DNA from: Archilochus colubris
Taxonomy: Eukaryota; Chordata; Aves; Apodiformes; Trochilidae
Assembly: GCA_023079485.1 (NCBI GenBank)
Contig: CM041115.1
Span: 40,062,305-40,126,304 of the forward strand
Reading direction: 5' to 3'
Length of the DNA stretch: 64,000 bases
Below are positions 1 through 11,300 of the stretch, piece after piece. Positions within the stretch are counted from its first letter, which is position 1. Each line of letters starts with the position of its first letter. The notes beneath the pieces are model-generated. The model worked only from the letters and a program-made list of their open reading frames with translations, was not told the origin of the DNA and made no database searches. The translations under genes and the position numbers were made by a program.

Positions 1-3000
1 TCCTGTTACAAAGCCTGGAAGAGGCAATCTTCTCAAAAATTCAGAAGGCCTTGTGAGACAATTCCTGAAGCCTGAAGCCACGGCCACCCTGAATTCTGAG
101 TTTCTGGATTCTGAATAACCAGGAAAACATTTTATGGTACAAAACCATCTGACAGACAAACAGAAACTCATTATCTGAGCTGAGTTTTTGAAAGGTCTGT
201 TTAATATCCTACCTCAGTAAGTGGCTGATTTGTCAAAGGATAAGCCTTCAAAGAAAGCCAGATGTTAGGGTATTGAGCTTTGTTTGAAAGAAAATGGATT
301 AGTTACAGCATGAGATGTTTTTTATTGCCGAAGAACTGGAAATTCAGCCAGTTTAAGCTATATTACCTCCTTTGAGCTCATGTTGTTAGTAGCTTGCACA
401 GCCTACATTTTAGTAAATTGGAATGTTTTTAGCAAGTATTAGATGAGGAAAACATGATTACAAAACCTGGAGTCTGGACACCTGAGAACAGGCTGTGTCC
501 TGTTCTTATGACAAAAACTGACATATTCTTGGCCTACAAAAGGCTCCTTGCTGCTTTTTTCCATCACAGCAGTTCAAAGCAGTAGGATGAACTGCTAGGA
601 GTGTAATCAGTACATCTGCAAAGTTTAAATAAAGGTAACACAAAATGCAGCTTTGACTTGGAAATTTTTTTTTTTTGAGTTAACAAAGAAAAAATCCTAT
701 TCCTCCCTTTCCTTCCTCCCCCTCCCCTGAGGGCCTTTTAAGAACAGAGAGATGCATTTTGGTTCCTTCAAAACCAGTGAAATTTCAGGAAAGGGCTTAG
801 TCCTAAACAACATAAGGGAAAATATAGGTGGGGGGGAAAAATGTTCACTGTTTCTTCTTGTTACAAAGAGAAGATATTTCAGTTGACCCAGAAAATGTAC
901 CACTTCAAATAATTTATTTTGAAGCTTTGTGGTGTGGGTTTGAGCACTATACAATTCAATCTGAGCAGGAAGCAGAGGTGACAGAAGTATCTGTCATGAG
1001 AATAATAGTTACACAACAAAGTTTTATTTTCCTCAATGTTATTCTATAGACACCTTCTCCAACCTCTGTAGAGGACATGAGGCCTTTCATCACTAGTAGA
1101 CTTCACCCTCCTGTTTGAACTGATGCTTTCTGTGGGTCTGGACCACCCCCAGGTTTCATATTTGGAAAAGAGAAGCTGGAAGGTGTGTGTAGCTGGGTGG
1201 TTTGTCTCACTCAGTGCTAATTTACTTCCCCTCTCCTCTTCATCCTTTGCCCACTCTCAGCAAGATCCAGTTATCTTCTCCCAACTTCAAGAAGACTCAA
1301 GCCTGAATCAGCTGTTTTCTGCACAGCCCTCCTTCTTTGATAGGTAAATGGAGAAGGAAGATGGTGTGATTGCAGTCCAGCAGCTTTCAATGTCAGGGAA
1401 GAGCACACTGTGTGAAATCAGAAGCACCAGGGGTTCTGTGTGCAGCAGAAGCAGCCCACATCCTGGGCAGCCAGGGTTCACATTCCCTCCAGGCAGACTG
1501 TGGGTTGAAGTGGCCCTGGTTAATGGTAGGGGTACCTTGTGAGCATATGCAGGAACAGGTGAGAAGACGAAGAACATGTCAAACAATGCAAGATGTCCCT
1601 GTTAAAGAAGAAAAAAAAAAACAAACCAACCCAAAACTTTATGTTTACTACTATGTATCTACTTTTGGCAGCAATGCATTTGCAGGAGACCTCACGTTCA
1701 TCAGACCTCAAGCCTAGTCTGTCAGGAAGGTTGCTGCACACGTGTAGCACAGATTGAGCCTCCTCACAGCTGGTCAGTCACCACCAGGTCTGCTGGCTGG
1801 GGAGCTCACACTGGGAACTGGAGAAGTGGAAGAGCTACCCAACCAGTTTCTTCTGTGAGGCTTTTCTCTAAGCAGAACACCCTGGCTTTGCACCTTTTCC
1901 AAGCTTGAGCTGCACCCAGCTGGAGAAAAGGAGTTCTACCAGCAGTCATTGCGTTTAGCTGTCTCTCTCTTGCACTGGGAACATTTGAGCTGGAACAGTT
2001 GTAGCGAAAATGACATTGTGAGCCTGCTCATCTGCAGAGCTAAAGGATAGCCAGACCCATCCAGTGGGACAGCAGAGGAAGCCAGCTTTTCTTCTGAATG
2101 TGGGGCAAGCTACCATCAATGTGAACAATCTAACCATGGGCCTCTACCTCTCTATCCAGTGCAGAGAAACCCAGCAGCACAGCCTGAGGGTGTCCCAGTC
2201 CCAAAGAGTGATCTAGGCCAGCAAGAACACACACAGTGCTGCTTCCTGCTGTTCCCTGATTAACTTTGCAGGTGGAGCTGGTTATGATCAGGATATTTAC
2301 TGCCCTTCATGTGAAATTAATAAGCACACTCATTGTGTGTGTACAAACAGAGCCTTGAGTCTCTCCCATATGTTTCCAGACCTCTTAACAAGCTGCAGGC
2401 ATTCTTCATACTGATGGCATAGATACCACTGAACAGGGAAATTAAACAGGGTAGATGATGCAAAGGAAATCACAGATTAAAACTTTCTTCCTTAAAAAGG
2501 AAGAAAGTTCTTTCTTTCTTCCTACACAGCTTTTTTTTACACAGTATATTATTTTTTAACATGTGAGACAATATTCCTGGTGGAGCTTGTGGGCGATGTG
2601 GAACTTTTCCAGTGCAGTTGCTGAAACTGAGATGATCAGCACTTAGGCTTGAACTAAGTCTTGAAATTGCTCTGTCTTCCAAGCAGTCACCAGAAAGGTA
2701 TCCACATCGGTTTGTCTCTTACCATGAGGTTTTGAATGGTTGCACCTTTGCCTTAGGTTAAGCTTTGGATAGGAAGGCAGCTTCAAAAAGCAGTTAAGTA
2801 AATTACTGTAAAGTTTATAAAAGTGGTGACATTATTGGTCAAAGAGAAGAAAAGACCTAAAAGGAAGGTGACATTTTGATCCAGAGGAACTTTGGAGCAG
2901 TTTTATGTCAAGTCAGACAAAGTCTGAATAAGGTCCTGGAAGAGACCCTAGCAGTGCTCCAGCTGCAGGATGCTGTGCTAGGTGGTACCCAACAGCTGGC

Positions 3001-3748
3001 CCCCTGTCTGGATTGAGGGAGGATGCTGCCCAGGCTCCCTCACCAATGCCAGGAACAACTCTCCAGTCTCCCTGATCATGACAAAGGCAAGATCAACATG
3101 AGCACAGCAGAAACTGCAAGCTAATTGCACTTCCCCAGACTGGAGTGGGAAGGCAGCAGCTTTTGGGCAGGGACCCTGGAATAACATCAGTCATGCGATT
3201 TGCAGCCTCTCACGTTTGCTTTTTCTTTCCCTCAGTTCATACCCTCTACTCTCCTTATCTCATCCCAAGTAAATAACCTAAATGACCAGATCAGCACTTC
3301 CCAGAAGGGAAAGATTGCTCCCTGGGGAGAGGAATATCTGCCAGGAGATATACTCATCCTTATCAACACAAACAACATAGAAGGACATTACAGAAAAAAA
3401 AAAAAGGGGGTTGCTCTTTACAGAAGATAATTGAAACTGGTAATACAAGATGCTGTGGAACTTCTTTCTCAGAATAAGAAAGAAGTTTCCGTATCCCTAA
3501 CCAGATTAGCAGCAACTGAGAAATGTGTGCAGTGTTACTGAGAACAGTATTCTTGGTGCTGGAGAAGCAGGTGAGGGACTTAATGTAGATGGGTACAGGT
3601 TATGGAGAAATGTTATTCACAAAGCAAAGAGCAGTCTCAAAAGCAGAAGGCAAGATCTGGAACTCAAGGCATAATAAAAGGCCTATTGGCACCACCAAGG
3701 TAAAACATCTTTAAAAACTGGCATCTTGGGTGCATGGTTCCACAGCTG
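1..3748. other. non-coding DNA, nothing recognised
   Basis: AT-rich single-copy-looking DNA. Short homopolymers (T-run at 664-676, A-runs at about 1609-1620 and 3392-3403) and a C/T-rich patch at 706-730 are the only structure seen. Open frames here are short, overlap on both strands, and show no splice-site pairing or family motif. Confidence 0.6.
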
Positions 3749-4411
3749 TTAGTTGGCTACAGCCTTTCTGCTGGGTTGGCTGCAAACATACAAGGACATG
3801 ACTGGGGGGACAGCCTTGATGCCAGATGAGAGGACGCTTGGACATAGAGGTCTGTAGCCCTCTGGACATGCTATATGGCATATCCAAAGCACAGAGCTGC
3901 TATATGGTGGTGAACAAATATTTAGGGCATGAAGGGTAGTGATATATCTGGAATTAATCAGACGGGGTGGTTGAGACAGAAGGAGATTTTTAGTTCGCAA
4001 ACTGATTTGTGTGTTGCTTGTTTGGCTTTTATGCAGTTCACACTTAGGGTCTGCTCCCATTTTGGAGAGGAGCAGGAGTAGAACAGATGTGGACATACAA
4101 ATGCTGAGCGTGATGCCAGGGCTTGGCTTTGGGTTCTGATCTGTTGATGTCCTGCTCCACCGACAGGACAAAAAGCAAGTACTGCAAGACTTCAAAAATC
4201 TGTCACACTTTCTAAAGAGGAGATTGCAGAAAGCTGCAAAAAACGAACAATGATGGAAAGAAAGGCTATTGAGAAAACAGCTGTGCAGGCAGTGACCTAA
4301 AGGTGAGCACAGCAGAACCCAGAGAGGCTGCATCTCCTGACTGCCAGTGCCCTGCTGTGATTGCTCGCATGCATGAAAGTAAAGAGTGCTAACAGAGCTG
4401 TGTGATGTGGA

Positions 4412-4715
4412 ACAAATAAAGAAGACCTGCAAGACTTATTAGGTAATAAAGCACCAGGACCAGATGGGTACGCAACTGATTTTATGGGACATTCTGAGAC
4501 AAATTACTGCCAATTGTAAATGAAGTTTGTTAATGCACTTTAGAACGAAAATGCTTTCCCCTAACTTAATTTCTCCCACCAGGAAGAAAGCCAAAGAAGT
4601 GCAGAGTGTAGAAATCTATTTCATTATCTTGCACTGACAATGATAATTTTAAAAGTCATTGCTATTAGATTAAGGGCCCGTGTAACAGGATTTCCTCAGG
4701 ACAAGCTTGCTAGAA
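4412..4715 (+). mobile_element. decayed L1/Tx1-like LINE reverse-transcriptase fragment
   Basis: Translating + strand pieces in two or three frames gives DLLGNKAPGPDGYATDF (4427-4477), then WDILRQIT just after a one-base frame change, and LKVIAIRL further on (about 4650-4673). These match the order GKxPGPDG, WDxL, LKxxxxxRL of the N-terminal half of L1-clade reverse transcriptases, and do not resemble the CR1 version of this region. Stop codons and frame changes show it is dead. The endonuclease and the YADD region were not found. The alternative is another LINE clade with the KAPGPDG motif, such as RTE. Confidence 0.5.
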
Positions 4716-7700
4716 ACCACTGCTCTCTTCATCACTGCATAAACTGAGTATACAGCTTTGCTGCAGAATTAAAATTTGATTTACCTGGAGCTGAGGATTC
4801 AGTTACCTCCTGAAAAAGGCAGCCAGTCACTCTTTAAACCTGCACATTGGGAGAGCAGCAATTGCCCTTTTTCACAGCTGCTCTGGGAAGTGGAGCACAC
4901 TGGCTCTGTGTGCTTTGGAGCTGCCTGACACTTTGCACTGCCCTTCCCATGGGCTCTGCATAGCCCCAACCATTGCTGGTGTGGGGCTCTGATTGTGCTT
5001 ACACAGCTGATGACAGCACTGAACACCAGCTCAGTGTGTATTGGATTATGCCTCTGTAAAGCTAGAAGTACCTTTTTGGTGCAGTAATTGGGGTAAAGTA
5101 GTGGATGCCATCCTCAGTGCCTGGCAATAATCATTGTGATTTATTACCAAGAAGTATTTCTGGGTTTTAGGCTGTGCCAGTCAACTCAGGCTTTTCAGTT
5201 TGTGTAAGCTGCAATATATCTGCATGTGTATCCATGTGGGGGGTAGCCTGCAGAACCACTTCTCTCAGAAGCTGTGTTTTTGGATGATACATACCCAGTT
5301 ACCAGAACTTGTGTCACTGTTCAGCATCTTTGTTGTGCATGTATTTCTTGTACATCTCTATATATGTATGTATTTTTGGTATAATTTACATAAAATGTAA
5401 ATGTACATACATTCCAATACATGCATACCTGAAAATATGTATGTGTGGTTATGTAGGTATATAAGCTATTTAAACATCTATTTAAAACAAATGAATAATT
5501 ATTCCACTTGGACAAAACTTCATGTAGCAATGTCACCCTTAGAATTAGCCTGGTTGGAAAAGACTTCTTTACCCCATTAGTGTTTGCTCTGCAGCTGCAG
5601 CCCAGGCACTAACAGTGAAAGGTTTATTGAAGGAGGGGTGAACAGCTGAGTCTGGTGCCTGAGCATCCTTCCCCTCAGATGTCCACAGGGTCACAGCCCT
5701 GTGCTCAGCAGAGGTGCTCATCTGATACAGATGTCACGCTGTCGCTTTGGGTGAAAGTTGTCCCTGGTAATTCCTTCAGCTTTCCAGACTCAAATGGGAG
5801 CCCACCTGGGAGCAGCCAGGCCTGGTAATTCCTGCTCCAAAGGGAGGGAGATGACCTCCAATGCTGAGCTTTTGTTCTCCACTGTGCCAGGCGGCAATCT
5901 CATCTGCAGATGGAGAGTATCATTTTGATGAGGCTTTATTTATACTCTGATTATCAGATGCAGTGGGATACCAGGCTGGGCTTTAAGTCTTCTGAACTTT
6001 TACATTCTGATATTATTTTTTGTGGCTTCATTAAGGGTTTTAATAGCATTTCCAGGTTTATAAATATTTTACCTATCTGAATTTGAAATGAGAACAACCC
6101 TCACATGGTCTGTAGCATCTCCATGACCTCTTTATGATCCTAGACCTTTCTTTGAGGCTGTGTGTGTGCTATGCATTTCATACATATGAAAATATATATG
6201 CTGAGCAGTTATCTAAACTGTAACAGACACTTCTAAACTTAAACAGGTAGTATTCTAATGGGCCTGGAAGGGGAATAAAAATTACCTATATGATATTAAA
6301 AATTCCTGCAATATGACATTTTATTACCTAGCAGTTTGTGACTTAAGACATCTCAGTTGGATCTTTAGGAAATTATATCTTCACTGCAGAAACTTAGAGT
6401 CTTTTTTATCAGTAATTTCTAGGTTTTTAAGACAAGATCTAGGACAGGGTCAGGATAAAACCCTATCTCTAAGGTTTGATGTATAAAGGAGGGGGACAAG
6501 TGTTTTTGCTGCTGAACTGATCCATTGTCAGCTATCTAGAAGTGTCCCAAAGATGCTATGGCCATAGCCTCAAAGAGCAAATATGACTATATGATATAAC
6601 AGCTCAAGCACACAATTTTTCAATTTTTTTTTCTTTTTTTCTTGGCTTTGTTGTTCTGTGCTTTCCTCAGTAGATGGCAAACTTCACAAGCTGTAGCTGG
6701 CTGGATTGCCTTTGCAGGCCTTTATATCTCAAATAAAACAGTGTGTGCTGGGAAAGCTTTACTTGGACCTCATCCAAGTAATATTTGCTTTCTTTCGCTT
6801 GCAAAAAAAGGAGCCATTATTGCTCCTAATTCAATCATTTTCTCTTCTGTGTAGATCTGTGAAAAAGCTGCTGCAATGGAGTATTTACTTTCTGTCTGCA
6901 GTGCTCTTTTAGACTGTTGAGTAAACAACAGGAAAAATGTGCCCTTATTTTGCTATTTGAAAAAGAAGAACCTCACATTAACTCCATCCAACACAAGCCA
7001 TTTGTTAAAAAAAACCCAAAACACATTATGTGTTTTTTTGGGTTTTTTTGTGTGTTTGGTCTGGGTTTTGTTTGTTTGTTTGTTTATCCCTGTTTAATAA
7101 ATAACCTCAGGTTTTCTCTTTGCTGATGAACAAGTGCTGTTTCAACTAAACACTGGTGGGCTTTGCAGAGTAGCTGATAGCTCAGGAGGAATTAGGAAGG
7201 AAACAAAAATGGATGTCTGATGGTGAAGGGTAGTAAGAAAAGAGTTTAAAGCATAAGAAGCTGCGGCAGATTGGTCTGACTCATCAGAATCTCTATAAAT
7301 ATTTATCACATTTACAAAGTAGGACAGTGTGCACTTAATTTGTTTATTAATTTTTAATACATGTTTAGATGTTTGTTCTGTTTCTTTTTTCACAGTAGGA
7401 AGAGAGAGTGAAGAAAACTGGACAAACAAACATAAGGAGCAATAGCGAGACTTTAACATAAGCTTTTAAAAAGAACTGGAGAGCTTCAGCAGTTGGGAGG
7501 ACAGTTCAGATGAAGTTGTTGTTGCAGCTGTTAGGCTTGCTTTTAATGATACTGAATTTAGACAAAGAACAAAGCCCCTCTGTTCCACAGCAAGTGAGTC
7601 CTGTGAGGGAACGTTTCTGGGTGTGTGAAGGTGAGGCTGAAATCAATTGGACTGGTAAGGTACTATGGTCTGAACTTGAATTTTGTTCTTCTGAGCAGCC

Positions 7701-8338
7701 ATGAGGACAAGCTGTGTGCATCCAGGGGCAGATTGTTTCATTACTCAGTTTATTTGCTTCTGCCACCAAGTGCCTCTGTTTATTTGCACTGCCAATCTGA
7801 AGCTGCTGCCAACCATGAGGTCCTGAAACACAGGTGTCGACTGCTTTAAAATCTGACATCTGCTTCTTGAGCTGGAGTGGCCAGTCCTGCAGGGTTCATA
7901 GGAACAGAGGAAAACATATTGGCTTTCTGTGGGAGAACCCTGATAAATCCTTCCCTCAACCTTAGATCATGTCTTTACTCTCCTTTGCACTTGTTATTCC
8001 CTAGGGTTTAAGGTGAGATTTTCTCTCCATACTTTGGCCCTGTTTTGTTCTCCTCTTTTCCCCTGTGTGCTTCCTGCATTCAAGCACTTACTAATTTTTT
8101 TTCATCTATGCCCCAAGTTTGTGATGTGGCAGCCATCTGTCCTGGGAGAGAACTGGCTCTGAACAAAGCAAAGCAATATAGCAGGAGCTTGTAGCCATCC
8201 TGGGTAGCCATAGGCATCTTTATTTTAGCCCTATTAGGGCAAAAAATGGGAGAGTAAAGCTCATTTCAGTACAGAAAACCAGACAAGTCCAGTATAGCAC
8301 AGGGCAGGAAATGTGCTTCTCCTAGTCACAGACTGCAC
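4716..8338. other. non-coding DNA with simple repeats
   Basis: AT-rich DNA. An AT/TG-rich microsatellite-like patch lies at about 5340-5460, a T-rich run at 6617-6642, and a T/G-rich run at 7025-7088 that includes (GTTT)n. No exon or transposon was recognised. Confidence 0.6.
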
Positions 8339-8397
8339 AGAATCACGGAATGTTAGGGGGCTGGAAGTGACCTTGAGAGATCATTGAGTCCAAGAGG
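8339..8397 (-). mobile_element. CR1 3' tail, reverse orientation
   Basis: It begins agaatcacggaatgtt and continues ggctggaagtgacc...gatcattgagtcca. This is the reverse complement of the avian CR1 3' end with its ATTCTATGATTCT terminal repeat. Only about 60 bases can be recognised. Confidence 0.75.
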
Positions 8398-11300
8398 AGT
8401 TTAAACCACAGCAGTGGAGAATGGATTTGAAATGGTCATACTGAAGATTTGCTTTTGACTGTCCCCGCAAGAAGAAAGAACTCACCAGCTGGAGGAAAAG
8501 TGAAGAGCAAATCTGGTGGCTGCCTATCATGGTTTGTCATGTCTGCAAACATCTGAGACAAGTGATTCCTGAAAGGAATCCTCCCACAGCCAGCTGCGGA
8601 AGAAGAAACAAGGAGGAGAAGTCTCACTCTGTCCAGACTGGCTAGTACAGTCAGGTTGTCAGGCAAAATGAAGCAGAAGAGGAAAATGTGCATCAAAGCA
8701 AGAAAGTTGTAAAAAATTTCAGACATGAAATTCAGGGAAGGAGGGAAGCAGACTGAGGTACATGTGCAGACTGACTGCTGGTAAGAAGGCACATCCACTG
8801 TGGAGCTCATGCTCTTGGGAAGCCAAGCAGTGAGTGTCTTGGGAAACAGAGCATGATTTATAGGGTGGGAGGGGATAGTGGGAGGAAGAGAGACCACAGG
8901 TAGCTTAAAATATGTGCTTGAGGGTTTAGCTGAAGTAGACTCACCTGGACACTGATGCCCAACCAAAAACATCTGTTTCTTTCCGTCTCCACTCTTTGCT
9001 GGCCTGGCCCCTCCCACTGAGATCTGGCAGCCCAGAGGGATACCTGAGCTCAGCCACCACCAGGACCAGGGGTGCCCACACTGGGCTGTGCCCCTGTGTG
9101 CTGGTGGGCAGTGGGAGGCAGGCAGGGCAGGGGCTCAGTGCAGGGGCTGCAACCTTGAGCCCTGGTGGCAGAGCTGAGGGAGCCAAAAGCCTCCCTGGGC
9201 TGCTGGAGCCTCACAGCCCTGCCCCAAGGAAGCATCAGACTCCAAGGGCTGATGTTTGCCTACTCTCACAAGAAGGCAGCTTGAGGAACATTAAAAGTTT
9301 AAAAGAAAAAAAAAAAAAGGAGAGAAAGAAAAAAACACTCTTAGAAGATTATTTTTTTGTTAAATGTGAAAAGGGTTGTGGTTTCTTCTTGCATTTGAAG
9401 ATGAATATTTTTTTTTCCCATCTGCTACCCCAAAACAGGTAAACAGCTGTGACCTATGCACAGTCACACAGCCTGGATGCCTGTTTTTCTTCAGCAACAC
9501 ACATACCTTGTGTTTTTAAGAAATAGCGGATTAATGACTGCCTCCGCAGCAAAAAGGGCTTTTAAGTATTCCTAAGGGAGCAACATAGTGTCTAAAACTT
9601 CTCAAGGAAAAGAATTTCCCCTTTGTTTCATTTTAGCTATGCAACGAAAAGTTAAGAAAAACAGCAACAACCCATTGAGTAAATATTGAAGGAAAGTTCA
9701 TGTTCTTCTGAGGAATCTCTCATGGGGATATGTAATACCAATGAAAAGACAAAAGACCACAAACTGCTCTTGTGAGCAGTTTTTTCAGAACAGGTGGTCA
9801 AGGTTTAACATACATGTTGTATTTGACAGGTGGCTCATCCTGTGTGCAGAAAGTGTGTCCACAAAAAACCCTCTATGCTTTGTGCCTTTTTTGAAGATGC
9901 ATACCAAAGTTCTATTTTCATTACCTGCAACTCTTTACAATGCTACTGTGACCACTTTTTCTGGCCTATACTCTTGGAATTGTGAGAAACAAATCTTGCC
10001 AAAGGCAATAGCTCTCTTTTTCAGTAGAATTATGAAGAATCTAATTGTTTACAAATTCATATTCTCGCATAAAAAGGGAAAGTGTTTGTAAAACTTGTGA
10101 CACTTCTTTCCTCATTTCACTGTCTGCTTGACCTCATGCTTGCATCTGCTAGAGTATTTTATCAGGATAGCTTTGCAAAAGAAAAAGAACCTTGAGCAGA
10201 TGCAATATGCAATCAGGCCTTGCCTTATATTTTAGCTCTAATTTTTCTCTAATTGTTTATCTGCTTATCAAGTCACTGGGCATTCTGATTTTTTCCACTT
10301 CACTATTTTACAGTGCGAAGTCTAGGGTTCAGTAAAGTGCAGAGATTTTAGGGATTGGACTAAAAACCCTAAGTATAAAAGAATATGGAAGTTAGGAAAC
10401 ACATAATTGAGGACAGAAGTTTTCTACCTCTCTATATACACTATTTGAACTTGTGAACGTCAGTGCTCATCTTTCTATTCCCATATGTCTCTAAATGGAG
10501 ATAAACTTAATCCAGCTGTGATGTTAATTGCTGAAACATTTTATATAAACTATAGAGATACTTTCTAAGCTTAGGTCAGCTATACCCACATTTAGAGTTC
10601 TATTCCTGTCCTAAATTCTCATCACTAAAATCACAGAGGACTACTACAAATCCCTAATTTTTCTCGAAGAAACATAACCTGCACCTTCTTTTCATAGAGT
10701 AAATCCTTGACAAAAAGCTACACAATATAGAATGCAGAAAAGCTCTCCTGTTGTGAAGTAATTGTCTCAGGATGAAAAAGACAATGAAAGATGAAAAAGA
10801 CACTTTTTGATAAGAGTTACATAGCAATGGTCTCCTTAAAACACTCTTTCATGAATTTGCGCTCCCACACTTTAAATTTTTTATTTTCTAATTAATATCT
10901 TTTTCTCTTCAATGCACTGGAAAGGCAAACTCTAGAAAATTAGCTACATTTTTAATGTATTTAGATGCCTTCTCAGGTTCACCAAATTATTCTTGATTGT
11001 GTCAGTATTTCCTCTACATAGGTACTCTCTCCTGGTGGTTACAAGAAATGGGTGTTTTAACCCTCCTGGCCCCATCTCTAACTCTCAGTGCTGGTGATGC
11101 AGAAAGCACATGCTCACTCTATTCCTGAGGACTCCCCTCTGAACTGCTGAATCCTGCTTCAGAAGAACTGCTCACTCTTCCCATCCAATAGCTCCCTTTG
11201 ACAACTTATCTTTCAGATATCATCTGCTCTGATCTTTAGTGCATTGATCTCCATTTACCTATTTCTTACCCTAAAGCTGAACTAGTATGCACAAACATGG

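Noticed and set aside
5540..5580. Possible CR1 tail (ggttggaaaagact)
   Set aside because: Only about 15 bases match, without the terminal octamer repeat or the flanking consensus.
8436..9017. 193-codon open frame, minus strand
   Set aside because: No domain or family motif and no supporting splice or promoter signals. It runs into the GC-rich patch, so it is probably a chance frame.
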